Origin: Ensifer adhaerens
GTDB taxonomy: Bacteria; Pseudomonadota; Alphaproteobacteria; Rhizobiales; Rhizobiaceae
DNA: 64,000 nucleotides
Assembly: GCF_001270265.1 (NCBI RefSeq)
Contig: NZ_LGAP01000029.1
Span: 1 to 64,000, forward strand
Direction of reading: 5' to 3'
Part shown: positions 43,395 through 52,177 of the stretch, piece after piece
Layout: every line of letters begins with the position of its first letter
How positions within the stretch are numbered: the stretch's first letter is position 1
Translations under genes and position numbers: made by a program
Notes under the pieces: model-generated
Databases searched by the model: none
The model's input: only the letters and a program-made list of their open reading frames with translations
What the model was told of the DNA's origin: nothing

Positions 43395-44137
43395 AAGCGC
43401 GGCGTATAGACCAGATCCGGCTGGCCCTCGCGCGCAACGATGCGCGTTTCCGGCGAGCCGATGATGACGCAGGTGGCCATGTCGGCGCGATTGGCATCGG
43501 CCTCACCGAGCGGCATGACCGCGATGCGCTCGTCCGGCCGGCCGGCGGCGCGGCCGAAGATGACCGGTACTGACGCCGGCAGCACGCCACGCAGGATCTC
43601 GAAGGCTTCACCGAGTTGCCATGGGCGCGCCTTGCTGATCGGATTGTAGAGCGCGATCACCAACCCGGCTTCCGCCACCAGCTTCAGCCGCTTGGTAATG
43701 ACCTCCCAGGGCTTCAGGTTGTCTGACAGCGAAATGGCGCAGAAATCATGGCCAAGCGGCGCGCCGATGCGCGCGGCAACGGCCAGCATTGCGGTCACAC
43801 CCGGCGTCACGACGAGATCGACGGACTTCCATTCCGCCGGTCCCTTGTCGATCGCCTCGCAGACGGCCGCGGCCATTGCAAAGACGCCGGGGTCGCCGCC
43901 CGATACCATGCAGACCTTGGCGCCGGCCGCAGCGCGCGTCAGCGCTGCCTGCGCGCGGTCAAGCTCCTCGCGATTGTCCGATGCGATGCGGATCTGGTCG
44001 GGTCTGAGGTTCAGGCGATCGAGATAGGGAATATAGCCGAAGAACTCCTGTGCCTGCGAAACCGCTTGCGCCGTCTCCGGCGTCATCTGTGCGGCATTAC
44101 CGGGGCCGGTGCCGACGACATAAAGCGTGCCGCTCAT
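43373..44137 (-). CDS. cobJ: Precorrin-3B C17-methyltransferase CobJ
   Basis: A 254-residue SAM-dependent enzyme that methylates C-17 of precorrin-3B and contracts the ring. Motifs: YVVGTGPGNAAQMTPE, VCMVSGGDPGVFAMA, LVVTPGVTAMLAVAA and LYNPISKARP. Its ATG overlaps the cobI stop by 4 bp, and its 3' end overlaps convergent cobK. Confidence 0.95.
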   Translation of the reverse strand: MSGTLYVVGTGPGNAAQMTPETAQAVSQAQEFFGYIPYLDRLNLRPDQIRIASDNREELDRAQAALTRAAAGAKVCMVSGGDPGVFAMAAAVCEAIDKGPAEWKSVDLVVTPGVTAMLAVAARIGAPLGHDFCAISLSDNLKPWEVITKRLKLVAEAGLVIALYNPISKARPWQLGEAFEILRGVLPASVPVIFGRAAGRPDERIAVMPLGEADANRADMATCVIIGSPETRIVAREGQPDLVYTPRFYAGDNH

Positions 44138-44871
44138 GGCCTGTCCCTCCAGCCGGGAACGAGCACCAGCGAGAAATAGGGCGCTTCGTCATCAGGCTTT
44201 TCGGCAAGTGCTGTCATCGCCGCATTCTTCATCGTACCGCGCTCGACATAGACCGCCTGGTCGAGCCGGCCGGAGGCAGCAAGCGCCCGGCGGATCTTCG
44301 GCAGGTTGCGCCCGACCTTCATGATGACGGCGGCCTCGGTATCGGCAAGGCGTCGTCCAAGTTCGCCTTCTGCCATGGTGCCAGGCAGGACCGACAGGAC
44401 GTCGTCGCCCTGAACCAGCGGCAGGCCTGCGAGCGACCAGCAGCCGGACATGGCGGTGATGCCGGGGGTGACTTCGACCGGGAAGCGGCCGGCAAGCCGC
44501 ACATGCAGGTGCATGTAGGAGCCGTAGAACAGCGGATCGCCCTCGCTCAGTACCGCGACGGTCCGCCCGGCTTCGAGATGGCTGGCGACTGCGTCGGCAG
44601 ACGCGTTGTAGAAATCGGTGATCTGGCTCTTGTAGGCGCCGTCGTCCTTGTCGATCTCGGTGGTCACGGGATAGTAGAGCGGCAATTCGACGAGGCCCGG
44701 CTTCAACAGCCCCTCGACGACGGCGCGGCCATTGCCGCCGCGGCCCGCCTTGGCGAAATAGGCAAGCACGTCCGCCTCGCCGAGTGCCTTGACGGCCTTG
44801 ACCGTCAGCAACTCGGGATCGCCGGGGCCCGTGCCGACGCCGATCAACCGGCCTTTGGCCGCCCCGCTCAC
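44134..44871 (-). CDS. cobI: Precorrin-2 C20-methyltransferase CobI
   Basis: A 245-residue SAM-dependent methyltransferase acting at C-20 of precorrin-2 to give precorrin-3A. Motifs: LIGVGTGPGDPELLTVKAV, VAVLSEGDPLFYGSYMHL and VTPGITAMSGC. Start and stop overlap cobH and cobJ by 4 bp each, a tightly coupled operon. Confidence 0.95.
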   Translation of the reverse strand: MSGAAKGRLIGVGTGPGDPELLTVKAVKALGEADVLAYFAKAGRGGNGRAVVEGLLKPGLVELPLYYPVTTEIDKDDGAYKSQITDFYNASADAVASHLEAGRTVAVLSEGDPLFYGSYMHLHVRLAGRFPVEVTPGITAMSGCWSLAGLPLVQGDDVLSVLPGTMAEGELGRRLADTEAAVIMKVGRNLPKIRRALAASGRLDQAVYVERGTMKNAAMTALAEKPDDEAPYFSLVLVPGWRDRP

Positions 44872-45500
44872 AGGCCCGGCCTCGCGAGCGAATTGAGCGC
44901 GGCGGCCGTCATGGCACTTCCGCCGAGGCGACCACGCACAATGGCGAAGGGCACGCCATAGGAATTCTCGGCCAGGGCGTCCTTCGATTCCGCCGCGCCG
45001 ACGAATCCGACCGGCATGCCGATGATCGCTGCCGGCTTCGGCGCGCCGTCGCGCAGCATTTCCAGCAGATAGAAAAGCGCCGTTGGCGCATTACCGATCG
45101 CAACCACGGAGCCTGCCATATGCTCGCCCCAGAGTTTCAGCGCCGCAGCCGAGCGGGTATTGCCGATCTCGGCTGCCAAGTCTGCGGTACGCGGATCGCG
45201 AAGCGTGCAGATCACCTCGTTGCCGGCCGGCAGACGCGCGCGCGTCACGCCCCGCGCCACCATCTCGGCATCGCACAGGATCGGCGCGCCGTTCTTCAGG
45301 GCGCCGCGGGCAGCGGCGACGAAGTCGGGAGAGAACACGAATTGCTTCGACGCCTCGACCAGGCCGCAGGCGTGCACCATGCGCACCGCGAGATCGGCTT
45401 CCTCCTCGGAGAAGGCGGAAAGATCGGCTTCTGCCCGAATGATGGCGAAGGAACGCTCATAGATGGCGTTGCCATCCCGGATGTAATCATACTCAGGCAT
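44868..45500 (-). CDS. cobH: Precorrin-8X methylmutase CobH
   Basis: A 210-residue isomerase that moves the C-11 methyl to C-12, forming hydrogenobyrinate. His43 in MVHACGLVE is the catalytic histidine known from the family. ILCDAEMVARGV and IGNAPTALFYLLEM are conserved. It begins 2 bp after cobG stops. Confidence 0.96.
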   Translation of the reverse strand: MPEYDYIRDGNAIYERSFAIIRAEADLSAFSEEEADLAVRMVHACGLVEASKQFVFSPDFVAAARGALKNGAPILCDAEMVARGVTRARLPAGNEVICTLRDPRTADLAAEIGNTRSAAALKLWGEHMAGSVVAIGNAPTALFYLLEMLRDGAPKPAAIIGMPVGFVGAAESKDALAENSYGVPFAIVRGRLGGSAMTAAALNSLARPGL

Positions 45501-45502
45501 TT

Positions 45503-46876
45503 CTATCCCTGTTCGAACGCAGCCGAGACGCGCGCGGCACCCAGCCGTGTAAGACAGGACCGCGCCGATTCGCCAGCGTCTTTGTTTTCCCGCACCAGGC
45601 CGGCCAGCCGTTCCAGCGCGGATTTCATTCCATTTTCATCGGTGTAGGCATTCGCGCCATCCTTGGCCGCCCCATTTACGACAAGCGCATATCCTGATGG
45701 CGCACCCACCAGCGTCAACGCCGACGCCTTGGGGCGGGCGCACCCCTTGACGCAACCGGAGAGATGCACCGTCAGCGAGCCGTCGAGCAGATCCGGCACC
45801 GTTTCCACCCATAGCCGCGCCATTGCCTTGGTGTCCATCCATGCGGACGCGCAGCCGGTGCTGCCGGCGCAGGTGGCAATGTGGTTTCGCGGGTCATCCG
45901 CTGCGATCCGAAGGCCCTGCACCAGGGCCAGACGCTGGACCATTCCCGCCGCTTCACTCTCAAAGCCCAGTACGAAGAAGCCGTGCCCGGGCGCGAGCCG
46001 AGTTTCGCGCGCGCCAAGCTCGCCTGCTTGTCGCAGAAAGGCAATGAGGCTGACCGCGTCGATTTGGGCATAGGCGAGCCCGAGGCCAAGGACGGTACCG
46101 GCCGGACCGAGATCGTGCATGCCGACAACCGGAGACGCCAGCGTCGAAGTCGGAGCGATGCCGACACTTTCGGCACCCGGCGGACAGAGCGCCTGCACCA
46201 CATCCATGTCGAGATCCCGGCCACGCGCGGCCGGCCCGATGTCGGTCAACGCTTCCAGAATCCGGATAACGACCGGCACGACCGCCTCGGTTCGAAGCGC
46301 GCAAATGGGCTTCGCCGTCGCCGCCGTCCCGGCAAGCGACAGGTGCCACCAGACCTCGTCGCCGCGCTCAACAGCCTGCAGGCGAAGATCGGCAATCGTG
46401 TCGCCAAGATGGAAGCGACCGCCGCCATCGACGATGATGGCAAGCTTCGGCGCCAGCTTCAACGCGGCCCCTCGTGCGGCGATCGCTTCCCGCAACGCAG
46501 CGGCGAGGATCCGAGGGTCGGCGATTTCTTCAGGGTCGATGCCGGCAAGCGGCGGCGTCTCGATCGCGACGCCATCGGGAACTGTGATTGCCGCTTCGCC
46601 GATCGCCTCGGCAAGCCCGGGAACGGTCGACGCCGTCAGCCCGCGGACCTGCAGGTTGCCGCGCGCGGTAACTTCCAGGATGCCGTTGCCGAAACGCCGG
46701 GCGGCCTCCGCAACGGCCGAGAACTGCGACAGCGTCAGGCTGCCACCGAGCGGCCGCAGACGCACCAGCAGGCCATCGCCGGTTGGCATCGGCGCGGCAA
46801 GCGACGGGCATGCGCCCCGACGCATCGATGCGGCAGCATCAGCTGTTTCCGGTATCGGCATGGCGCAACTGGTCAT
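45503..46876 (-). CDS. cobG: Precorrin-3B synthase CobG
   Basis: A 457-residue oxygen-dependent iron-sulphur enzyme of the nitrite/sulphite reductase fold converting precorrin-3A to precorrin-3B. The 4Fe-4S ligands appear as TCAGSTGC (C-x5-C) and SGCVKGC (C-x3-C). Its presence marks the aerobic cobalamin route. The start at 46876 (MTSCAMPIP) gives a length close to that of the known enzyme; the open frame upstream is not conserved. It lies 134 bp after cobF. Confidence 0.95.
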   Translation of the reverse strand: MTSCAMPIPETADAAASMRRGACPSLAAPMPTGDGLLVRLRPLGGSLTLSQFSAVAEAARRFGNGILEVTARGNLQVRGLTASTVPGLAEAIGEAAITVPDGVAIETPPLAGIDPEEIADPRILAAALREAIAARGAALKLAPKLAIIVDGGGRFHLGDTIADLRLQAVERGDEVWWHLSLAGTAATAKPICALRTEAVVPVVIRILEALTDIGPAARGRDLDMDVVQALCPPGAESVGIAPTSTLASPVVGMHDLGPAGTVLGLGLAYAQIDAVSLIAFLRQAGELGARETRLAPGHGFFVLGFESEAAGMVQRLALVQGLRIAADDPRNHIATCAGSTGCASAWMDTKAMARLWVETVPDLLDGSLTVHLSGCVKGCARPKASALTLVGAPSGYALVVNGAAKDGANAYTDENGMKSALERLAGLVRENKDAGESARSCLTRLGAARVSAAFEQG

Positions 46877-47010
46877 AGGCTTGTCTCGATTGCTCCTGGC
46901 GGTTGCCCTCTGATTGGCCCCTTTTTCACCAGACGCTATAGCACAGTCGCCGACGTTGAGAGAGATCAAAGACGACGGGAAAAGGCTGGAGAAAGCAGGC
47001 GAAATGGCGC

Positions 47011-47781
47011 CTATTCCTCGAAATCTGCCCCCTTGCGCAGCAGGTAGATATCCATGATCCACCCCATGCGCTCGCGCGCTTGTGCCCGCCTCGCCAAAAT
47101 CTCGTCCTTGACGTCGGCAAGGCGGCCGGAGATGACAATTTCGTCAGGCGTTCCGAGATAGGCGCCCCAGTAGATCTCGGCATCGGGATCGTCGATCCGC
47201 CGGAAGGCCTGTTCGCCGTCGAGCATGACGACCGAGGTCTGGCTGCGCTCCGGAAAACTCTCGGAAAGACGGCGACCGGTGGTGATCTCGACCGGCTTGC
47301 CGACGAGGTTCAGCGGAATGCGATGGCTGGCGCAGAGCGCCTGTAGGCTGGTGATCCCCGGAAGAACGTCATAGTCGAACGCGACCTTGCCGCGCGCCTT
47401 CACCCGCTCGACGATGCGGATGGTGCTGTCGTAGAGCATCGGATCGCCCCAGACGAGAAAAGCGCCGGTTCCGTCTTCGCTGAGTTCGCTGTCGATCAGG
47501 CGCTCGTAGATTTCAGCGATGCGGGCGTGCCAGTCGTCGACGCTGCCGTCGTAGCTGACCCCCTCCGTGCGGCGGACAGGCACGGCGAATTCGACCGTAC
47601 GGCTGTCGGCGCGCGTGACGTAGCGCGCGCAGATCTCGCGGCGCACCTCGGCAAGCTCGGTCTTCTTCTCGCCCTTGGTCGGGATGAACAATACGTCGGC
47701 ACGGTTGAGCGCATTGATCGCCTGTACGGTCATATGCTCCGGGTTTCCGGAGCCTATACCGATGATCAGAAGTTTTCGCAT
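47011..47781 (-). CDS. cobF: Precorrin-6A synthase (deacetylating) CobF
   Basis: A 256-residue SAM-dependent methyltransferase that methylates C-1 and releases acetate, forming precorrin-6A. Motifs: IIGIGSGNPEHMTVQAI, FLVWGDPMLYDSTIR and VLPGITSLQALCA. It is first of the minus-strand cob series. No B12 box or cobalamin riboswitch was recognised in the 169-bp gap upstream, which contains a repeat instead. Confidence 0.95.
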   Translation of the reverse strand: MRKLLIIGIGSGNPEHMTVQAINALNRADVLFIPTKGEKKTELAEVRREICARYVTRADSRTVEFAVPVRRTEGVSYDGSVDDWHARIAEIYERLIDSELSEDGTGAFLVWGDPMLYDSTIRIVERVKARGKVAFDYDVLPGITSLQALCASHRIPLNLVGKPVEITTGRRLSESFPERSQTSVVMLDGEQAFRRIDDPDAEIYWGAYLGTPDEIVISGRLADVKDEILARRAQARERMGWIMDIYLLRKGADFEE

Positions 47782-47805
47782 GCGCGCGCCTTTGCCGTTG
47801 CTATC

Positions 47806-47866
47806 TTCAGCAGATCAAAGTGTTACAGCGACCTTTGCACGCCTGAACAGGCGCGCGGCGCTGTAG
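47806..47866. repeat. Partial copy of a rhizobial hairpin repeat
   Basis: TACAGCG and CGCTGTA arms (47824-47865) enclose CGCCTG/CAGGCG. The flank TTCAGCAGATCAAAGTG matches, in reverse, the CACTTTGAGTTGCTGCA stretch of the fuller element at 49695-49792. It lies between ung and cobF. Confidence 0.65.
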
Positions 47867-47950
47867 TGTCTTTGGCGGATCACCGATTGAGACGCAAGAC
47901 CCGCCGGCGACAGCGACGCAGCCGCCAGCGTCATTGCTTGCCCGGAGCGT

Positions 47951-48649
47951 TCAGGACGCCTCCGGATTTTCGGGCAGTTGCCAGTCAATCGGTTCGAAGC
48001 CTTTCGAAGCGAGGAAAGCATTCGCTTGGGAAAAATGCCGGCAGCCGAGAAAACCGGAATGTGCCGAGAGCGGCGAGGGATGCGGCGCCCGCAGCACGAG
48101 ATGGCGCGATCGGTCAACGAAGGCGGCCTTCTTCTGCGCGTAGGAGCCCCACAGCATGAAGACAACCGGGTGATCGGCCTCGTTAACAGTGCGGATGATC
48201 GCATCGGTGAAGCGCTCCCAGCCGCGCCCCTGGTGCGACGCCGCCTGCCCGCGCTCGACCGTCAGCACGCTGTTGAGCAGCAACGCGCCCTGCTTCGCCC
48301 AGCTTTCGAGAAAGCCGTGGCGGGCCGGCGGAATGCCGAGGTCGGCGTTCAGTTCCTTGTAGATGTTGACGAGCGACGGCGGTGTGCGCACGCCCGGACG
48401 CACGCTGAAGCAGAGCCCGTGCGCCTGGCCGTCGCCATGATAGGGGTCCTGTCCGAGGATGACGACGCGCACCTTGTCGAGCGGCGTCAGGTCGAGCGCC
48501 CGAAAATACTCAGGCCCCCGCGGAAAGATCTGCCGTCCTTCGTTGCGCGCGCCGACCAGGAACTGCTTGAGCTCGCCCATATACGGACTGGAAAATTCCG
48601 GCTCCAATGCCGCCTTCCAGGTCTCTTCGAGCTTTACTGCCGTTTCCAT
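47951..48649 (-). CDS. ung: Uracil-DNA glycosylase
   Basis: A 232-residue family 1 uracil-DNA glycosylase that removes uracil from DNA. The catalytic motif [14 protein letters not shown] places the water-activating Asp at residue 68. [12 protein letters not shown] and [13 protein letters not shown] complete the active site. ATG at 48649 is chosen for GGAGG five bases upstream. It lies upstream of cobF on the same strand, 169 bp away, with no evident functional tie. Confidence 0.96.
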   Translation of the reverse strand: METAVKLEETWKAALEPEFSSPYMGELKQFLVGARNEGRQIFPRGPEYFRALDLTPLDKVRVVILGQDPYHGDGQAHGLCFSVRPGVRTPPSLVNIYKELNADLGIPPARHGFLESWAKQGALLLNSVLTVERGQAASHQGRGWERFTDAIIRTVNEADHPVVFMLWGSYAQKKAAFVDRSRHLVLRAPHPSPLSAHSGFLGCRHFSQANAFLASKGFEPIDWQLPENPEAS

Positions 48650-48769
48650 CACGCCTCCGGTCCGTCTCATCCGCTTCAAGCCCCGGAATTTAGGCCGATC
48701 GCCGGCCGTCGCAAGCGCTAACCGCGCGGCCGGCCGCTTGTTTCACGGCTTTTACTAGCGCTTTCCAAC

Positions 48770-48797
48770 AGCATTGTATTTCAATGGATACAACGCT
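48770..48797. promoter_or_regulatory. Candidate ModE box 1
   Basis: AGCATTGTAT-N8-ATACAACGCT, 10-base arms with one mismatch, 62 bp upstream of the modA start. Arms and spacing resemble the TAT-N8-ATA layout of the second site and the general ModE pattern (CGnTATAT with its inverted partner). Confidence 0.6.
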
Positions 48798-48812
48798 AAT
48801 CAGGAGAAGACA

Positions 48813-48838
48813 TCGTTATATCCTGGAAAATATCTCGA
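48813..48838. promoter_or_regulatory. Candidate ModE box 2
   Basis: TCGTTATAT-N8-ATATCTCGA, 9-base arms with two mismatches, ending 20 bp before the modA start. A ModE-type regulator gene lies at the end of the same operon region, supporting molybdate-dependent repression. Confidence 0.65.
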
Positions 48839-48858
48839 ACTTGATGGAGGCAAGATTG

Positions 48859-49650
48859 ATGAAACAACGCAGACAATGGCTGAAGGGGCTGGTGCTCGCC
48901 CTTGGCGTCGCCTGGGCCGGCGCGACTTTTGCGCCACAAACGGCGATGGCCGAAGACAAGGTAACGGTGTTTGCCGCCGCGAGCCTGAAGAACGCCCTCG
49001 ATGCAATCAACGCCGAGTGGCAGAAGGAAAGCGGCAAGGAAACCACCGTTTCCTATGCGGCCAGCTCCGCGCTCGCCAAGCAGGTGGAACAGGGCGCACC
49101 GGCCGACGTCTTCATCTCCGCCGACCTCGCCTGGATGGATTACCTGGCACAGAAGAAGCTGATCAAGGACGACACCCGCTCCAACCTGCTCGGCAACCAC
49201 ATCGTTCTCGTCTCGAGCACGGAAGATGCAAAGCCGGTCGAGATCAAGCAGGGCTTCGATCTCGCAGCGCTCATCGGCGACGGCCGCCTGGCAATGGGCG
49301 CCGTCGATTCCGTGCCGGCCGGCAAATACGGCAAGGCAGCCCTTGAAAAGCTCGGCGTCTGGTCGAGCGTCGAACAAAAGGTTGCAGGCGCCGAGAGCGT
49401 GCGGGCCGCGCTGCTGCTCGTTTCGCGCGGCGAAGCGCCCTATGGCATCGTCTACCAGACCGACGCTGCAGCCGATCCTGGCGTCAAGGTCGTCGGAACC
49501 TTCCCCGAGGACAGCCATCCGCCGATCATCTATCCGATCGCGATCACCACGGACAGCAAGAGCGCCGATGCCACCGCCTATGTCGATTTCATCAAGTCCG
49601 ACAAGGCAGCACCGCTCTTCGAAAAGCAGGGCTTTACCATCCTGAAATAA
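48859..49650 (+). CDS. modA: Molybdate ABC transporter, binding protein ModA
   Basis: A 263-residue periplasmic binding protein. A signal peptide ends TAMA before [17 protein letters not shown]. The oxyanion-binding stretches [23 protein letters not shown] and [15 protein letters not shown] are typical for molybdate/tungstate capture. The start at 48859 follows GGAGGCAAG. Two palindromes upstream resemble ModE sites. A 98-bp hairpin repeat separates it from modB. Confidence 0.94.
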   Translation: MKQRRQWLKGLVLALGVAWAGATFAPQTAMAEDKVTVFAAASLKNALDAINAEWQKESGKETTVSYAASSALAKQVEQGAPADVFISADLAWMDYLAQKKLIKDDTRSNLLGNHIVLVSSTEDAKPVEIKQGFDLAALIGDGRLAMGAVDSVPAGKYGKAALEKLGVWSSVEQKVAGAESVRAALLLVSRGEAPYGIVYQTDAAADPGVKVVGTFPEDSHPPIIYPIAITTDSKSADATAYVDFIKSDKAAPLFEKQGFTILK

Positions 49651-49694
49651 CGGTCGCCTCGCCTGTCCAGAAACGGGCGAAGCATCTATCGTCG

Positions 49695-49792
49695 CTACTG
49701 CGCCACGTCTGGTCAGACGCGTGGCGCAGTAGCACTTTGAGTTGCTGCATAATTTTGTCCCTAAATCGATTGCGATTTAAGGATTTATGCAG
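49695..49792. repeat. Two-hairpin rhizobial repeat between modA and modB
   Basis: Stem 1 (49695-49732) has CTACTGCGCCACG against a CGTGGCGCAGTAG arm. Stem 2 (49745-49792) has CTGCATAA/TTATGCAG with an inner TAAATCG/CGATTTA pair. The linker is CACTTTGAGTTG. A truncated reverse copy is at 47806-47866. The element abuts the region where an upstream in-frame GTG for modB lies. Confidence 0.8.
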
Positions 49793-49848
49793 TGAGCGCC
49801 GTGCGGACGACACGCGGCGCTGGACATTTCGACCGGGAGTGGGACGTT

Positions 49849-50550
49849 TTGGATTGGTTGGCAGTGAGCGACGCAGAATGGACGGCGATCAAGCTGAGCC
49901 TGCGTGTGGCCACGGTGGCTATGGTCTGCAGCCTGCCGTTTGCGCTTGGGGTCGCCATGCTGCTCGCGCGCGGGCGCTTCTGGGGCAAGACCGTGCTGAA
50001 CGGCCTCGTCCACATGCCCCTGATCCTGCCGCCCGTCGTCACCGGCTTTCTGCTGCTGCTGCTGTTCGGCCGTCGAGGACCGATCGGTGCGTTTCTCGCC
50101 GACAACTTCGGCCTGGTTTTTTCCTTCCGCTGGACCGGCGCGGCACTTGCCTGCGCCGTCATGGCCTTCCCCTTGATGGTGCGCAGCATCTGGCTGTCGA
50201 TCGAAGCAGTCGATCGCAAGCTCGAGGATGCCGCAACCACGCTCGGTGCCGGGCCGGTCTGGGTGTTCTTCACCATCACCCTCCCCTTGATCCTGCCCGG
50301 CATCATCGCCGGCATGATCCTCGCTTTCGCCAAGGCGATGGGCGAATTCGGCGCGACCATCACCTTCGTCTCCAACATTCCCGGCGAGACACAGACGCTG
50401 TCATCTGCGATCTACACCTTTACCCAGGTGCCCGGCGGCGATGCCGGTGCCATGCGCCTGACGATCATTTCGATCGTCATTTCCATGGCAGCACTGATGC
50501 TGTCGGAACTACTTGCCTCGCTTGCCGCCAAGCGGACGGCTGCAGCATGA
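49849..50550 (+). CDS. modB: Molybdate ABC transporter permease ModB
   Basis: A 233-residue permease with about five membrane helices and the EAA loop ([27 protein letters not shown], shown in part). TTG at 49849 gives the family N-terminus [20 protein letters not shown] and has GGGAG nine bases upstream. A GTG at 49792 would add 19 residues encoded at the very edge of the repeat and is less likely. Its stop overlaps modC (ATGA). Confidence 0.92.
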   Translation: MDWLAVSDAEWTAIKLSLRVATVAMVCSLPFALGVAMLLARGRFWGKTVLNGLVHMPLILPPVVTGFLLLLLFGRRGPIGAFLADNFGLVFSFRWTGAALACAVMAFPLMVRSIWLSIEAVDRKLEDAATTLGAGPVWVFFTITLPLILPGIIAGMILAFAKAMGEFGATITFVSNIPGETQTLSSAIYTFTQVPGGDAGAMRLTIISIVISMAALMLSELLASLAAKRTAAA

Positions 50551-51620
50551 GCCTCGTCGTCGAAGCCCGCCATCGGCTCGGTGGCTTTTCCATCGACGCC
50601 GCCTTCACTTCGGACGGCGGCGTCACCGCGCTGTTCGGCCGCTCGGGCTCGGGCAAGACCTCGCTGATCAACATCATCGCCGGCCTGATGAAGCCGGACG
50701 GCGGCCGCGTGGTGCTCGACGGCGACATCATCGCCGACAGCCAACGCCGGATCTTCACGCCTGTCCATCGCCGCCGCTTCGGATATGTCTTCCAGGAAGC
50801 TCGTCTTTTCCCGCATTTGAGCGTCAGGCACAATCTTGCCTATGGCCGCTGGTTTGCCGGTAGGTCAAGAAAGGCCGCCGACATGGAACGCGTCGTCGAG
50901 ATGCTCGGCATCGGCCATTTGCTCGAGCGCAATCCGTCGGCGCTTTCGGGCGGCGAACGGCAACGGGTCGCGATCGGCCGTGCCCTGCTGGCCGCCCCGC
51001 GCCTGCTGCTCATGGACGAACCGCTCGCCGCACTCGACGATGCGCGCAAGGCCGAGATTCTGCCCTATCTCGAGCGGTTGCGCGACGATGCCGGCATTCC
51101 GATCGTCTATGTCAGCCATTCCGTCAGCGAGGTCGCACGTCTGGCGCAACGGGTTGTGGTGCTGGAGGATGGCCGGGTGAAGGCGTCGGGCGCTGCGGCC
51201 GAGGTGTTAAGCGCGCCGGCAGCGGCACTGGCAACCGGTCGGCGCGAAGCCGGCGTGTTGCTGGAGGGCATCGTCGAAACCCATGATGCCACCCATGACC
51301 TGACGACGGTCCGCGTCGGCGAACGGCTCATCCGGGTACCGAAGATCGAGGCGCCGCAGGGGCACGCCTTGCGCCTGCATATTGCCGCACGCGACGTCAT
51401 GCTGGCGACGGTTCGCCCGGAAGGTATCAGCGCCCTCAACGTGCTGGAGGGGACGATCGTCGAGCTGACAGCGGGCGAACATGGCAGCGTCGACGTGCGG
51501 GTGGATTGCGGCGGCGCGACGATCGCCGCCCGCATCACCACCTTTTCGCGCGACGCCCTTCAGCTATCTCAGGGAAAGCCGGTTCACGCGATCATCAAGT
51601 CCGTGGCGATCGATCACTGA
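50547..51620 (+). CDS. modC: Molybdate ABC transporter ATPase ModC
   Basis: A 357-residue ABC ATPase. Walker A is [10 protein letters not shown], the signature [16 protein letters not shown] and Walker [13 protein letters not shown]. The last 70 residues are a TOBE/Mop domain ([13 protein letters not shown]...) that binds molybdate. It couples translationally to modB. The 3' end overlaps convergent modE by 26 bp. Confidence 0.94.
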   Translation: MSLVVEARHRLGGFSIDAAFTSDGGVTALFGRSGSGKTSLINIIAGLMKPDGGRVVLDGDIIADSQRRIFTPVHRRRFGYVFQEARLFPHLSVRHNLAYGRWFAGRSRKAADMERVVEMLGIGHLLERNPSALSGGERQRVAIGRALLAAPRLLLMDEPLAALDDARKAEILPYLERLRDDAGIPIVYVSHSVSEVARLAQRVVVLEDGRVKASGAAAEVLSAPAAALATGRREAGVLLEGIVETHDATHDLTTVRVGERLIRVPKIEAPQGHALRLHIAARDVMLATVRPEGISALNVLEGTIVELTAGEHGSVDVRVDCGGATIAARITTFSRDALQLSQGKPVHAIIKSVAIDH

Positions 51621-51993
51621 CTGGCCCATTCGCCTGGTCCGGATCGCGGACGGCTTCCAGCCAGGCAAGATCGTCGGCGATGGCCGCCTTCGCCTTTGCC
51701 TCCATCTCGCGATAGCGGCGGATCAGCGTTTCGCCGAAGGGCGTCAGCATCGCGCCGCCACCCTGCTTGCCGCCACGCTGGCTTTCGACCGACGGTTCCC
51801 GGAACATCCGGTTCAGTGCATCGACCAGCAGCCAGGCCCGGCGGTAGGACATATCCATGGCGCGGCCGGCGGCGGAGATCGATCCGGTCTCGCGGATGAG
51901 TTCCAAAAGCATGATCTTGCCGCGCCCAAGCCGGTCCTCGGGCGGGAAGTCGATGCGCAGAACAGGGCGAAGGGGGGCAAAGCGTTCACTCAT
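51595..51993 (-). CDS. modE: ModE-type molybdate-responsive regulator (DNA-binding domain only)
   Basis: A 132-residue winged-helix protein of the LysR-like ModE N-terminal family: [27 protein letters not shown] is the recognition region and [18 protein letters not shown] follows. The C-terminal molybdate-binding Mop domains of E. coli ModE are absent, as in several alphaproteobacterial forms, so ligand sensing may depend on another protein. The start at 51993 gives the family N-terminus. Confidence 0.85.
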   Translation of the reverse strand: MSERFAPLRPVLRIDFPPEDRLGRGKIMLLELIRETGSISAAGRAMDMSYRRAWLLVDALNRMFREPSVESQRGGKQGGGAMLTPFGETLIRRYREMEAKAKAAIADDLAWLEAVRDPDQANGPVSDRSPRT

Positions 51994-52177
51994 GCGGGAA
52001 ACATAGAAGTTTGCACGCCAAATCGAAAGCCGTTCACAGCGAAGCCGAGCCGATTTCACATCGACCGATGCGGGCACCCGCCAAAGGAGCAGAAAAGCTA
52101 GAATCCGGGCCTTGATCTGGCGGTGTCGGCATGCACCGATGGCGCTTCCGCAAAACCCCGCCTGAAAGCTTGCCCCC

